Positions 13,175 to 23,899 of a stretch of DNA of 64,000 bases are shown here, piece by piece. A program made the translations under genes and the position numbers. Location: assembly GCA_009760855.2 (NCBI GenBank), contig WPIO01000224.1, positions 1 through 64,000 on the forward strand, in the 5' to 3' direction. The notes below the pieces were generated by a model. That model searched no databases. It was given only the letters and a program-made list of their open reading frames with translations, and was not told the origin of the DNA. Origin of the DNA: Cristatella mucedo (taxonomy: Eukaryota; Bryozoa; Phylactolaemata; Cristatellidae). Position 1 is the first letter of the stretch. Each line of letters opens with the position of its first letter.

Positions 13175-13320
13175 ATTGAATTATTCATTTTGTTTGTTTT
13201 TCAAGCATGATTTTTCTTACTATTCTATTGCGTATCACTTTGCAGCAAATGTAAAGCGCCTAGAAAGAGATTAAGTTCTCTGAGGGCGCTTTATCAAGTG
13301 CAATATTATTATTATTATTG
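13175..13320 (+). mobile_element. LINE-A 3' UTR fragment
   Basis: Only the last part of the LINE-A 3' UTR is present (TTTGTTTGTTTTTCAAGCAT), then the intact terminal hairpin AAAGCGCC...GGGCGCTTT (about 13253-13293) with inner AGAGA/TCTCT stem, then ATT repeats to about 13320. It is almost identical to the 49500-49660 copy over this segment. Confidence 0.88.
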
Positions 13321-14679
13321 CTTCACGTTGACCGCGATCCATGCGCCCTGTCGAGTCGGAGAACGGCCTCCGAGAGTTCGCTCTTGTCGTTTCGGTCTCC
13401 AACTTTCGTCTGCGCTCTTTCTCGTGGCTATGCTAAGTTTGACAGAGGGCAAGTCAAGTGTCATTTAAGTTTCGCATAAATTTTCACTGCCGCGGGCCCG
13501 CCTCCGCCTTTGGTCTACTTTATCCGTGACGCCAAAAAAACCACGTAGAGATCACGGCTGGAATATCCGATAAACACTAATGCGGCCAAACCTGAAGCCA
13601 TCGTTGAAGAAATGCCGAGATGGCAAAGTCTTAAGTGTACGAGTTGTTCGCTGTAAGCCCCGCAACTACACTGTGCTATCTTTATATATAGAGATACGAG
13701 CCCAGTGGATTAGTGCCTAGGCTTGCATCAGCCGGGTGCACGGCCGAGTAAGCTTATCCCCGAGTAAGGATTGTGGAGCAGTGGCAACTAAGCTCTGCGA
13801 AAACCTATTTTTCATCTTAAGGCCAATACATTAGGTGGCATTAGGGCTCAATTGAAGCTGTCGCTCGACGCGCTCGGCCAGAGGTTCAGCGTCGCTGCCA
13901 TTCGCTTGCTTCGTCCATGGGAAAGCTGGCTCAGTTCGCAGTTCATTATGTGGCGTGACGAGCTCGAGATTTTAAAAACGCGGAGACGCCGTTAAAAAGG
14001 TTCGAGATTGTGGCGCGTACATCGCAGCCGCCCCGCAAGTCGCGAGACGAAATTTCAGTGCGACATGACGGCGGGCCTGCGAGTAAGAATGAGCCCGTGT
14101 GCAGGAAACTCGCGATCCAGCGGCGACATCTCAGGGCTGCCTATTCGCCTAGCGGTGCAGCGGCTAAATCTACGAATCAGCATTGTATAAAGCCAACCAC
14201 AGAAGCGATGGGGTTAACGAGTGCACGGGAAAACTGATCGACTAAGGTAACGCGATGTTTAGCTAATTGAGCAGTCTATTGTGCACAGCGGTCGGAGAGC
14301 TTAGGACCTATCGCTGGCGCCTGTCACGGGTGGCTTTGCATGATCACTCACTGCGGAACGCGACCCAATGACTGGAAGTGCTCGCGCCTTGAACTTTGGC
14401 TAAGACGCGCGGGTCTTCAGTCATTCGTTTCGTCCCTCGGCCCGGAGGCTAGTGACGCTGACAGTAAAAATTGCACCATCCGATCGCGATTCTCGGTAAT
14501 CGCCGGAAGACGCGCTACGATCGGAGTGGACTCGTCGACGCAAATAGGCGGCGACGTTACGAAGCAATTTTAACCACAAAAGTAACGCTATCGCATGCCG
14601 GCTTTCAGCGCTCCAAAGCGAATGCGTGCATTATAGACGACGCATAGTCCCGATGACGATCTCGAGCATAACGCTCTAA
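13321..14679. other. Unique sequence, nothing recognised
   Basis: Short ORFs only. A possible very weak SINE-like stretch near 13695-13760 could not be supported. Confidence 0.35.
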
Positions 14680-15790
14680 GCAAACTCGATCCCTAGACGA
14701 TCGGCGCTATCGATGGCGACCGGCCCCGCGACGGCGCCCACTCCAGTCGCAGCCGACTGCATACTAATGTCGGCCAAGCCGCAGACCCTCGAGGCGCCGC
14801 TTGCCGACGCGGCGCCGATGCGCGCACGCGCTCGCGCGCCGTGGCACCGCCGGCCGCGCCGGCAGCCGCGCGTTTCGAGGCGCCAGCTAAAAGCGCGTGT
14901 GCGTGCCGAAGTGACGACGACGCTAGCTAGACGATGAATGGTGCACCCGATGTAGGTGTAGTCGACTCGCTCTTCACGCCTCGCGCGCTCTCGCTCCCCG
15001 TCTCGTTCTCGCGCTCTCTCGTCTCTCGCTCGGCCTCGCAGTCGCCTCGCTGCGCCGCCGTCTACCGCGGTGACTGTCCTTCCTCCGCCACCAGTACATC
15101 GCGCTTCGCCGACGCGGCCGCGTCGCCCCGCATCGTCCGCGATCGACAGCGGCGGCCGGTCGACGGCTCCCAGCTGAGCGTCGGCGCGCGCCACCGGCGT
15201 CAGCGCGAAAAGGCCGACCGGTGGCTGGCTCGCTCGCTCGCTCGCTCGGGCAGTCCGGCCGGCCGGCCGGCGGTCGCGCCGGCGACAAGGCGCACCGTCG
15301 GGAGGGAAGCGGAGGAGGAAAAAAGGTGCTGTCCTGCCGGCCGAGCGCCAGCCAGCCAGCCCGCGCAGGCTCGCGGGCGGCGCTCCGCCCGACTCGAACC
15401 GGTGCGCGAGCGGTGCAGTGCGGCAGCGGCGGCGGAAGCGGAAGCGAGCAGGAAGCGAGCGGGCTATCGCGCGCGCCGCACACCTCCCACCTCGGTGGCC
15501 GCCCACCTAACTACCCCGCCCCAGTGGTCCCGGGCCTGCGGTACGGCGACAGCTCGACGACCACCGAGCGCGCGCGCGCGCGGCGGCCGCCGCCGCCCAT
15601 CTCGAATCGTTCCACGGCCCCGCCGCGATCCGCCTCGAGCATGCACGTGCGCATGCGCGCGCGGCGAGGAAGAGTATTGGGCTCCCGGAAGTGGCGCGCG
15701 CGGCGCCCGGAGCGCGCGGGCCGCAGCAATGCCAGTGAGCGCCGCGTGGCTCCCGCCAGGGCCTGGGTCTAGCGCAAGCGACAGACTCTA
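14680..15790. other. CpG-rich island 2
   Basis: The strongest early CpG island: very GC-rich, with TCGC runs at 15228-15248 and GGCC runs near 15257-15271. ORFs of 285 codons (plus, 14934-15791) and 276 codons (minus, 14676-15506) overlap almost completely. Both are Arg/Ala/Ser/Pro-rich and low complexity, which marks them as composition products rather than genes. A promoter or 5' exon role is possible. Confidence 0.55.
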
Positions 15791-15969
15791 GAGTGACTTC
15801 AGCTGCTACGCCGCATCGCCGCAAATATTAACGAAAAAATAGGACGCTGCGAAGTAGAATCCTTGGCAAACGACGATTTCTCTTTTTAAGCGCTCGACGT
15901 ATTGCGAAACGCAGCCCGTCGGTATGCTCTTTCGTAGCATGCACAACGTCAGCACGCGTGGCCGCATAA

Positions 15970-16071
15970 AGGAGAATTCGTAGTGGAACAGCAAAAGCTG
16001 TAAGAAACCGGGGTGCTTTTAGGCTCTTTTGAAATTTCGTCAGGCCAAATGATGAGTTGACTTCAGTAGGT
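15970..16071 (-). mobile_element. LINE-A-related fragment, 3' part (split by SINE-1)
   Basis: The plus-strand text GTGCTTTTAGGCTCTTTTGA and the following bases to the AGTAGGT junction align with the LINE-A minus-strand copy at about 39905-39970. The alignment resumes on the far side of the SINE at 16221. This is the C-terminal end of the protein and its stop region. Confidence 0.65.
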
Positions 16072-16217
16072 GGTTTGGTCTAGCGGTTAAGGTGCTCGCT
16101 CCGACCAAGGTCTGACTGAGGTCTTGGGCTCGAGTCCCGAGGCATATGTGAAGCGCCTGAATAGAGATTAAGTTCTCTTGGGGCGCTATATAAATGAATT
16201 ATATTAAATTAATTATA
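16072..16217 (+). mobile_element. SINE-1 copy (best preserved), inserted in a LINE
   Basis: The head GGTTTGGTCTAGCGGTTAAGG has an A box matching TRGYNNARNNG (TGGTCTAGCGG). The B box is GGCTCGAGTCC, one base from the consensus GGTTCGANTCC. The tail, from GTGAAGCGCCTGAATAGAGA to GGGGCGCTATATAAATG, matches the LINE-A 3' hairpin at roughly 80 percent or better by eye over about 55 bases, and ends in AATTATATT-type repeats. TAGG occurs at both edges (16067-16070 and 16218-16221), a plausible short target duplication. Confidence 0.85.
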
Positions 16218-16220
16218 TAG

Positions 16221-16665
16221 GGAGTTAAATCCAGGCTTTGGGAGCATACGACCTGAAGGCACGGTCTCTAAAGACTAAAAAATTGATTCTAGGCAAAGCT
16301 GATTAACTGAATAAACAAAAGTTGGCTGTAAGATGCTCAGCCTGATTAAGTAGCAGTTCTTATAGGTAGGTAGGATCCAGCACGAAACTACTAGAGGGAC
16401 TAAAAAATTGATTGAGAAAACATTGAAATCGACAGCCTGCTTGATGTGGAGGCGGTGCAGGTTTGTGAAAAGAATTTATTAGGGTCACAAGTATAACAAT
16501 AATACAAAATATAATACTTGGAATGGCTGAAATTTACAATACAAAAACCAAGCTGCTGAGTTGTGCACGAACTGTACGATCTCAATTGCGTAGGCCAAAA
16601 GACTTTGGAGAAGTGAGTTACAGGAGTCAAAATGGAATGTCACGATTTCGTGGACCAATGTTGAT
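16221..16665 (-). mobile_element. LINE-A-related fragment, remaining part
   Basis: The plus-strand text CCAGGCTTTGGGAGCATACG, ATGCTCAGCCTGATTAAGTAG and GAGTTGTGCACGAACTG corresponds, in the same order, to the minus-strand LINE-A at about 39985-40365. Divergence is higher than among the other copies, so it may be an older or separate subfamily. Frames are broken. Confidence 0.7.
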
Positions 16666-16793
16666 AATAGCGTGCTGTCCAAGCCGATCCGAATCCATCA
16701 CCGATTCCATCGTCGCTGCATTTCAATAACCTCGTTTAATATTTCGGCACCCGTGAAGGGGCCGATCGAGCGCGAAGCGAGCGCTCAGTAGCT

Positions 16794-16854
16794 TAATAAA
16801 ATTAACGATGGACTTGATAAAGCGCCGTCAGAGAACTCAATCTCTTAGGCGTGC
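16794..16854 (-). mobile_element. Tail-only LINE-A 3' end
   Basis: ACTTGATAAAGCGCCGTCAG, AGAACTCAATCTCTTAGGCG is the reverse complement of the LINE-A terminal hairpin preceded by a decayed ATT tail. No LINE body is visible beside it. Confidence 0.75.
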
Positions 16855-17861
16855 CAATCTAGTTTTGATCGTGGCAGCTCGCAGCGACGGCGTGCCGAAA
16901 TCAGCACAACTTAAAACGGATGAGGTTCTCACCGCTGCTCGGTCAAGCTGCAGCGGACAGCGACCAGGATGCCGTAGAAGAAGAGGCTATGGCGTGAACC
17001 GACAGCTGCGCTGTCGCGAGTAGCGACATTCGTGCTAAAAAGAGGAGTCCGTTCATCCGAGAGCCATCGCCTGGGCACATCGCGATAGACACCCGAGGGA
17101 AACCCAGCGACGCCGCCAAAGCGACCGTGAGCTGCGAACGCGCGGCTCTAGAGAAGCGTGTGGCTCTAGCAACGTTCGCTCGATTCATCTGCCTCAAGAC
17201 CGTGCAGCACAGGCCGGCTGCTGCGTCGATGGCAGCCAGCCGGCCTGCTCGTACGCATGGGCTAGCGATCTTGACGAAGACGCCTGGATCGCCGCATCAA
17301 TCGAGCTAGCTAAGCGAGACCAACCATAATAAGTGCCCCCCCCCGAGATTACCTGCCTAAGAGCAGCCGTCTATCCCATTGATGAGGCAAGAGTCGCATG
17401 TTCATTTGCTGTTATTTGCATCGCAGACGCGGCAGCTTCGGATAACTTCATCAAATACATTTAGCCCAATTAGTCAGAAAAAGCGGCTCGCGTACCTTTA
17501 CGGCTGATTACCTGAAGAGCGCGCCTCGCAGATTCGTTATTCTGGGATATCGGCCAATTTATTTCTGAAATGAAGAGAGCATACTAACTTATAGGACGCA
17601 CGTGGCGTGCGGCTGGACTGGAAGACTTAGCTCACACGGTTGGTAATGCTGAACCTCAAACCTCCTCGCGGGTTTGTAATTAAGTCATCCTCTTTGACAA
17701 CCGGCTGTTGCTGTAAATGAATGCATGAAGACCGATTCTATAGCAAGCCATCACGATGGATCCCTGTAAAAAAATAGGGGTGCTCTACCGCAGTGACAGG
17801 CAAAAAATAATATGAGGTGCCTGCTTCTGTTTAGGCTGAAGTGTAAAATATCAGTTGGAAC
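16855..17861. other. Unique sequence, nothing recognised
   Basis: Short ORFs only. Confidence 0.35.
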
Positions 17862-18062
17862 TGGGCTACAGGAAAAGGCTATTAGGCCTCTGCAGCTGGC
17901 GATAAATGCGGCGGCAAGATTACTCACAAAACTCCAGACGCTAAAGCCACATGTCATAATAATAGTAATGCACTTGATAAAGCCCCCTCAGAGAACTCAA
18001 CCTGTTTCTAGGCGCTTGCTTACTGAAGGGGCTGAAATGGATCCCGATCGATAAACGGATGC
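17862..18062 (+). mobile_element. LINE reverse transcriptase C-terminal fragment, split by a tail insert
   Basis: The left part encodes GLQEKAIRPLQLAINAAARL, a typical post-catalytic region of CR1/L2 reverse transcriptases (LQ..QN.AARL). After the insert, frame-adjusted sequence gives LLKGLKWIPIDKRM, the usual continuation (TPLL..LHWLPI..RI). So host protein sequence is interrupted exactly between two neighbouring conserved blocks. It resembles LINE-B but could be a third family. Confidence 0.7.
17956..18016 (-). mobile_element. Tail-only LINE-A 3' end nested in a LINE
   Basis: ATAATAATAGTAATGCACTT then GATAAAGCCCCCTCAGAGAA is the reverse complement of the LINE-A terminal hairpin plus ATT tail. 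At about 61 bp it is shorter than any SINE, and both edges are set by the interrupted host reading frame. Confidence 0.8.
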
Positions 18063-19784
18063 GGAGAATGTGTGCCGTGAATTCTCACGTCAAAATCTTT
18101 CAGAGTGCGCTCAGGATATTTTCGTTCGATCTTCTGGTAGCAGTTTTAGCAATCGCTGCAATGAGTGCTCAGACAAATCGCGCGGAAATTTGAGAGCGAC
18201 GAGCGGCCTGCGAGAGCGGCGAGCGCTCAGTCACGAGAGTCCCCCACCGGAAGCGTCTCGAGAAGAAACTTGTAACGATCGCCCGGCAGGAGTAGCGTGC
18301 GGAGTTCAGCCCTGTACTGCTCGGCTAGGGAGTTGCGTGGTCGCACGACTTTGCGTCCGATTTGCGGACGAAAATCTTGTGAGCAATGCAAGTCAAAGGC
18401 GAGGGCCTGACCGGGCACTGTAAAAGGCGTAAAGGCGCGCACGACGACGCTGTCGTCTGCAGACCGAGCTAGGGCGGACGCTCAGAGAGTTCTATGGAGC
18501 ACCAGCTGGTGACCTTCATAGGCCTTTGCAGCTGCGAATAGCTGGTTTGAGGCGATCGGAGCTATGGAAAACATTCTCACCGCGACCACGATTGCTGTGG
18601 CGAGTTATGTCAGTTCGAGGCGTGAATCCCGGAGACGAGAGCAGCTCAACGAATGGGACGCGCTGCCGGCTACTTATAATAATAGTAATAATAATACTTA
18701 TGAAGATCTTTGAGCTAAGGCGCATGAGAGCTGTAATGCTACCACGCATGCGAGTCGGATCGAACATTTATGAGCACGTGCGTTTACTTTCAGAACCGGA
18801 AGATCCCATCGTTGGTGAAGGTCAGTACTGTTTTGCTTTACCACGATACCGTGCATGTCGTCGACCACTCGTCATTCATTTGCTTGCAGCAATTTGTAGA
18901 TTTGTGAAACACCTTGATTGATGCTTTTGCTAACCGGGGGCACTAAGCGAATGAGTTTAAGTTAAAAGATATTATTGCTTGCTTTAGCATATCCTTCCCA
19001 TAAAATTTTATTAATTCCGAGCCATGATTTCAGGCAAAGGGCGTACGGATATATAAAAGTGTTGACATAGAGCACATGAGTATTTTTGAAATTTTGCAGC
19101 TTTAGTTTAAATTAAAATGTAAATAATTAAAAATAACCAAGAGCTCTAAAACAAGTTTACTGTTGAAATTTCGTGTTTAATCTTGTTTAAGGCGTTATTT
19201 TGTTTTTGGTTTCAACAGCACTATGCATAGTATCTTGAGCATATTACAGATTCACAGAATGAGTTTCATTCGAATGTTTTGACTGTGCCCTAAAACTAGC
19301 AAATCGTCATCTGTGCTCTCTTGAGGAAGATGTGGTGGAATGATGCAAATACATAGATTGGTGCTAAAGTATACAATCGTGGCACACTTCGGAAGATATG
19401 AACCGATGGCTGAGGTAAGAACGAATGGCGTGATGAAAAAAGAATGTATTGACTGTTTTTTCACTTGATTCAATGGATGCTTTTACAACATTTCGAAATA
19501 AGTTTTCAAGGATTAGGGAGCGTATAAACCAAAGGAACTGTCTCCAAACTATGCGATATTGACTTCGAGTAGCACCTATGAAACTCAAGTCAGAAGAGTG
19601 GATTTTCTGGCGTTTCTAGCTGTTGGGAAGCCACAATTCGGATTTGTGAAGGCTTAAGCGACTAATCAAAGGTAACTACAGACAAGGCCACGGACATACT
19701 TCGCTGCTGAACTTCACACCAACTGTGAGCGCCCGACTTCTTTACATTTACGGTCATGCAGTGACCGGTCATTAATCCTAAAGC
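18063..19784. other. Unique sequence, AT-rich from about 18940
   Basis: A short TAATAA run lies at 18677-18700. No supported gene; ORFs up to 131 codons at 18526-18921 have no recognisable motif. Confidence 0.35.
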
Positions 19785-19862
19785 TTGCGTAAAGTCCCTA
19801 GAAATAGATTAAGCTCTCGAGAGTTCTGTACAAATGTTACATTAGCATTAGTATTAGCAGTA
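19785..19862 (+). mobile_element. Decayed LINE-A-like 3' tail
   Basis: GTAAAGTCCCTAGAAATAGA then TTAAGCTCTC and a TTAGCATTAGTATTAGCAG tail follows the layout of the LINE-A 3' end, but the outer stem is no longer paired. Confidence 0.6.
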
Positions 19863-21149
19863 TTCGTTTGGAAAGAATTAAAGATGTTCATAGTTCAAAG
19901 CAGATGTGCTGACATAACCCACTTTTAGGATAGCTTTGAAATCTCGAGTAGACAAAAATAGTTCATAAGAAAGTAGATATAACAAGGGCCAAACTGGGTA
20001 GCAACTGTAGATACAACTAAATGTAATTCAGTCGCTAGGCGAGTGTTGCTCCGTGGAAATATAATCTGCAGGCCCTCTCTGGTAGCGACCGCAATTGCGC
20101 TTGATGTCATCAGTTACATGCAACAGATAGACGATTTGGTAGGTGAGACTATCAAAATATAAACGGACGGATAGCTAGCTAGATAGGTGAAGAGTACGCC
20201 AAGCAGCCGGCTATTAATTCAGTACATCGCGAGTTTCAGTAACCCTTCCAGAAAGTATCTTTAGCGGACGGTCAGTTGGAGAGCCGCTTGTAGGCTTATA
20301 ATGAGGTCCGTGAAGACTATTTTCTTTTTTTGACTCTTTCTTTGACTTTTTCAAATCTATAATGTGGAGCACATGAGTGCTTTCCTTGCTAGCGTTCGCT
20401 GTGGCCCGAAGTCGCAGACGCGTTCTGTGAACAAAATCTTCACGGAACAGGCGATCGTTACGCGCCGATAAACTTCTAAGCAACTGAACCTTTAAGCGAG
20501 CCGCTGGACTGCACCTTGGCACTAAATCCAGCAAGGAAACCCAGATTAGCCGCGAGGGTGCACAGCTCCGCAGGCTGAGCTTCTCAGGAGCGTCAACCTT
20601 AGCGCAGGCAGATGGCTATCGCTTACACCTGTGTACAGTAGAGCGACGCCGCAAAGCGGCGCGTTCCGCTGAGACTTGGTTAGCCACGGCCACGATTGAA
20701 ATCGGAATGGAAGCGACAAAGACACAGGCGGACCGACGCTACAGCCGCTCGTGTGTTCCGATTGATGACGGCCGAGGCTGGCCAATGAGAACTCGTTAAG
20801 CGGTCCACTGTGTAAGAACTCGACTAGCACATCGCCACTAAGAATAGCAGGCTTGGGAGCTTCGCTTTCACCTTTCGCCTCTACACTCAGTCAGCCAACC
20901 GCTCCTTATAACGTACGAGTATTGCGTGAAACCCTGCGTTATCGGGCTCTCCTCCATGCCGACAGCTGCTGCTGTGGCAATCGAATGACGGCTCTCGCGT
21001 CGGTAGCGCAATTCAGCCCCACACACACTGCACCCACTGCTGTAAATCAAACATAACAAAACATATATTTCTGCAAAACGACCTTAATTTGAAAAATCCG
21101 TAAATAATTACAGCTCTTTGCCAGTTGAAAATAGCACCATGTGCCTCTG
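19863..21149. other. Unique sequence, nothing recognised
   Basis: Short ORFs on both strands, none recognisable. Confidence 0.35.
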
Positions 21150-21310
21150 AAAAGTGACAGCACAACCTTTGACGCGGCACTTCCCAAACTGTCCATATCG
21201 TGGGTTCGAGTCCTACAGTGGAGGATCCTGTTACTTCCAAATACAAGCGGTTCGCAATAAAAGATAAGGCTCGCCTGCCGCTTGACGAATGAGCCCTTTG
21301 AATCGGCCAT
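21150..21310 (+). mobile_element. SINE-2 copy
   Basis: A B-box core GGTTCGAGTCC (about 21203-21213) is preceded by TATCGTG as in the 5362 copy (GATCGTG). The body ACAAGCGGTTCGCAATAAAA and AAGGCTCGCCTGCCGC tail matches the family layout. The A-box half is diverged. Confidence 0.6.
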
Positions 21311-22289
21311 ATTTTTTAATTTCAGAAACACCGGCATGCAAATAGGTCCAAGTAAAAGTGGCGACGTCGCATAATTAAACTATCGCTTCTGAGTAAACCG
21401 CGTAAGCGCGTAGACAAAATATAAGCATTGCAAATGAGGGCTTGCTTGACAGCGACAAAGAATGCGGGCAGCTCAGCTTCTGTGAGTCGCTCAGTTGCAG
21501 CTGTGCTGGAAGTCCATTCATCGTACCGCCATTGCCCGCCCGATGCCCGGACAATGGTTAGCTCGCCTCCGGGCCTCGCCGCCGTATCGGCCTCATGAGC
21601 TCATGTTGGCCAGCGAGCGGCGGCCGCCGACTCGTCATTCGCACAGCCAGCCGCCGGCTTGATCGAATGACCTAGTTTAATTCCGTAATAAGACTACGAC
21701 CCGCATCCGTCCGCGAGGGGACAATTGAATTCCCAGCAGTAATCCGCGTTATGTAATCGTTGACGTAATCGTCCCTTCGAGCTCTACGTAAAAGTCAGCG
21801 AAGCTCGCCAAAAGCAGATGTTCACCAGGACGGCCAGCCTACTGCCTAGGCACGGGATGAACACTAAACAGCTTTACTTAACGTCAATTAGTACAAGAGT
21901 TGATGACAACGCTCCGCCTCATCCTCGCCTTCGCCGGCCTTCGGTGGAACGAGAGTATGCGGCGATACGGCGCAGCCAATAAGAAAATTAGTGGCCGCTT
22001 ACGGACCCAGAGCGCTACGGACGCGTCGGCGTTTGACGGGGGCGGCTACCGGCGACAGTCGCAGACTCTCAGTTCACCGTAATCGCTCCGCTCCTTACTT
22101 CCGCTTTAGCCACGTCGGATAATTATCTTTGTCGCCGCAGTATCGAGATATGCAGCGCGTCATTTCTAGTGCCGCAGAATCTGTACCCTAGTCGCGAAGC
22201 CTACGGATAGTTTTGCCGTGCAACCCTGTCCGCCGGGTGAACGCTTTCTTATGTACTTAAACCGTTTTGACCTACGCCGTGCCGAGTCT
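21311..22289. other. Unique sequence, nothing recognised
   Basis: No supported gene or repeat. Confidence 0.35.
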
Positions 22290-23345
22290 CACGTCTAGGA
22301 CCCTGGCGCCTCGCGCCGACTCGAGCGAACCACCAGGTCCGCATTCACGCGAGCGCTCGCCGCGCACGCGCATGCGCAGGCTATGTGATCCTCAGTGAGC
22401 CGGCATTCCATTCTCTCCTCAGGCAGTCCGCTGCCACGCTCGTCGCTCGCCCGAATCGCATCGATAGGACGCGACGCCAACTCGTTCAGCGTTCGCGCAC
22501 CGCCGTCGAGCGTTTGCACTGCTCGCTGTATCTCGAAGAAGCGCTCGAAGCGCCGCTCGAGAGATCGGCGATCGCGCGTAGCAGAAGCGACGCAGACGCA
22601 CGCGCGCGCGCGATAGAGAGCAGTGCTACTAGCGACGCGCCCTGTTGTGGCGTCGCGTCGGCATCCGGAACGCCGCCGCCGTTCCCAGCGGCGCTGGCGG
22701 TGCGCTCGGCGGCACGCTGCGACTCGGTGGCGGCTCGCTCGCCTCTGCGTGGCTCCGAGGAGGCAGCAGCTCTCTCCTCGAAAGGACGGTCGTGCGGCGC
22801 TCCTCGACGAAAGCCCCAGCGAAATCCACGCAGGCGCTTGCGAAGCGAGTCCTCCGCGACTTTCCCAGCCAGACTGCACGCTCGTTGAGACTTCGGCCGG
22901 CCGCCGCGTAGCATTCGTACGCGAATTCCCGCGGCTTCGGCGCACCGCCGCTTGCGGTCAGGTTTCGATCGAGCGCGCGGGCACTCGAAGCTGAGAGCGG
23001 CGAGCTGCGGTCAGACGAACGCGGCTGCGACCATTGACCCTTGATTCTGCTCCTGCCAGCTTCTCGACGATCGGCCTCGAGCCGCTGAGCTCGGGCTGTC
23101 GCGTCAGCGTCCGTCGTCGACGGATCGGTAACCGATGCTTCCGCGTAGTATTAGTACGCGCTTTAGCCGAGCAGTCCTTGCAGGCCGCGCGCGGAGCTGG
23201 CCACGCTAGCGGCGCGAAGCCGTGCCGGTGCGCGCCGAGCGATCCCGCGGATTCGACTCTCGCTCTAGCTCGCGGCACCGGGAACCGACGCGCTCGGTCT
23301 CTCGACCACTACGCCTTGAGGCGCCCGCTTGCGGCGGATGAATGG
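22290..23345. other. CpG-rich island 3
   Basis: Very CpG-rich, with five or more long overlapping ORFs on both strands (216 codons minus at 22295-22945; 167 codons plus at 22385-22888; 180 codons plus at 23034-23576). All are Arg/Ala/Ser-rich with no motif. Called as an island, possibly regulatory. Confidence 0.55.
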
Positions 23346-23394
23346 TGTAATCCTCAGGCCGAGCCATTTAAATATAAACTAACCGTAAGCCATT

Positions 23395-23521
23395 CGTATA
23401 GTGCCTTAAGAGATCTTGAATCTCTATTCGTGCGCTTCGCACACGTGACACGGGGCTCGAGCCCACGACCTCGGCCAGACCTCGGTGTCGACGCGAGCGC
23501 ATTAACCGTTGGGCCAACTTA
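23395..23521 (-). mobile_element. SINE-1 copy
   Basis: On the minus strand: TTGGCCCAACGGTTAATGCG (A-box region), GTCGTGGGCTCGAGCCCCG (B-box region), then GCGAAGCGCACGAATAGAGA and the tail. It lies about 230 bp from another SINE-1 in the same orientation. Confidence 0.8.
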
Positions 23522-23680
23522 TCAAAAGACTCTAGTTTCTGAATTAAGATGGCCGCTCGTGCCGGTTTCGCTGTAGAGGAAAATTTGCGCTCGGCTCTCT
23601 CTTCCTCAGGGTTGGGAGGAGGCGGCCTCGTTCGCATCGCCCGTTTTGCTATAAAAGAAAAAGATCTATCCGTTGACTAG

Positions 23681-23724
23681 AAGTGATATATATATATATT
23701 ATATATATATTATAGTGATATATA

Positions 23725-23762
<38 letters not shown>
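23681..23762. repeat. (TA)n tract with duplicated TAGTGATATA unit
   Basis: TA repeat broken by ATT and containing two copies of a GTGATATATATATATATTAT unit. It starts where the AT-rich 3' tail of the adjacent minus-strand SINE-1 ends, so it probably grew from that tail. Confidence 0.9.
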
Positions 23763-23764
<2 letters not shown>

Positions 23765-23897
23765 AATTCGTTCGCATAGCGCGCCAAGCGAACTTAATAT
23801 CTATTCAGGCGCTTCGCACATGCCTTGAAACTCGAGCCCACGACCTAAACCCGACCTTGGTCCCGGGTTCGAACACCTTAACCGCTAGACCAATACC
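23755..23897 (-). mobile_element. SINE-1 copy
   Basis: On the minus strand: TTGGTCTAGCGGTTAAGGTG (intact A box), then GGTCGTGGGCTCGAGTTTC (B box, slightly decayed) and GCGAAGCGCCTGAATAGATA tail, followed by the TA tract. There is an extra GTTCGAACCCGGGACC segment after the A box shared in part with the other copies. Confidence 0.85.
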
Positions 23898-23899
23898 TC

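Noticed and set aside
13695-13760. Possible SINE remnant (CCCAGTGGATTAGTGCC)
   Set aside because: Some A-box likeness but no B box and no recognisable tail.
14676-15791. ORFs of 276 and 285 codons on opposite strands
   Set aside because: They overlap almost fully in very GC-rich DNA, have Arg/Ala/Ser/Pro low-complexity products and no motif. Stop codons are rare in such DNA by chance.
22295-23576. Several long ORFs on both strands
   Set aside because: Same reason: CpG island composition, mutual overlap and no recognisable domain.
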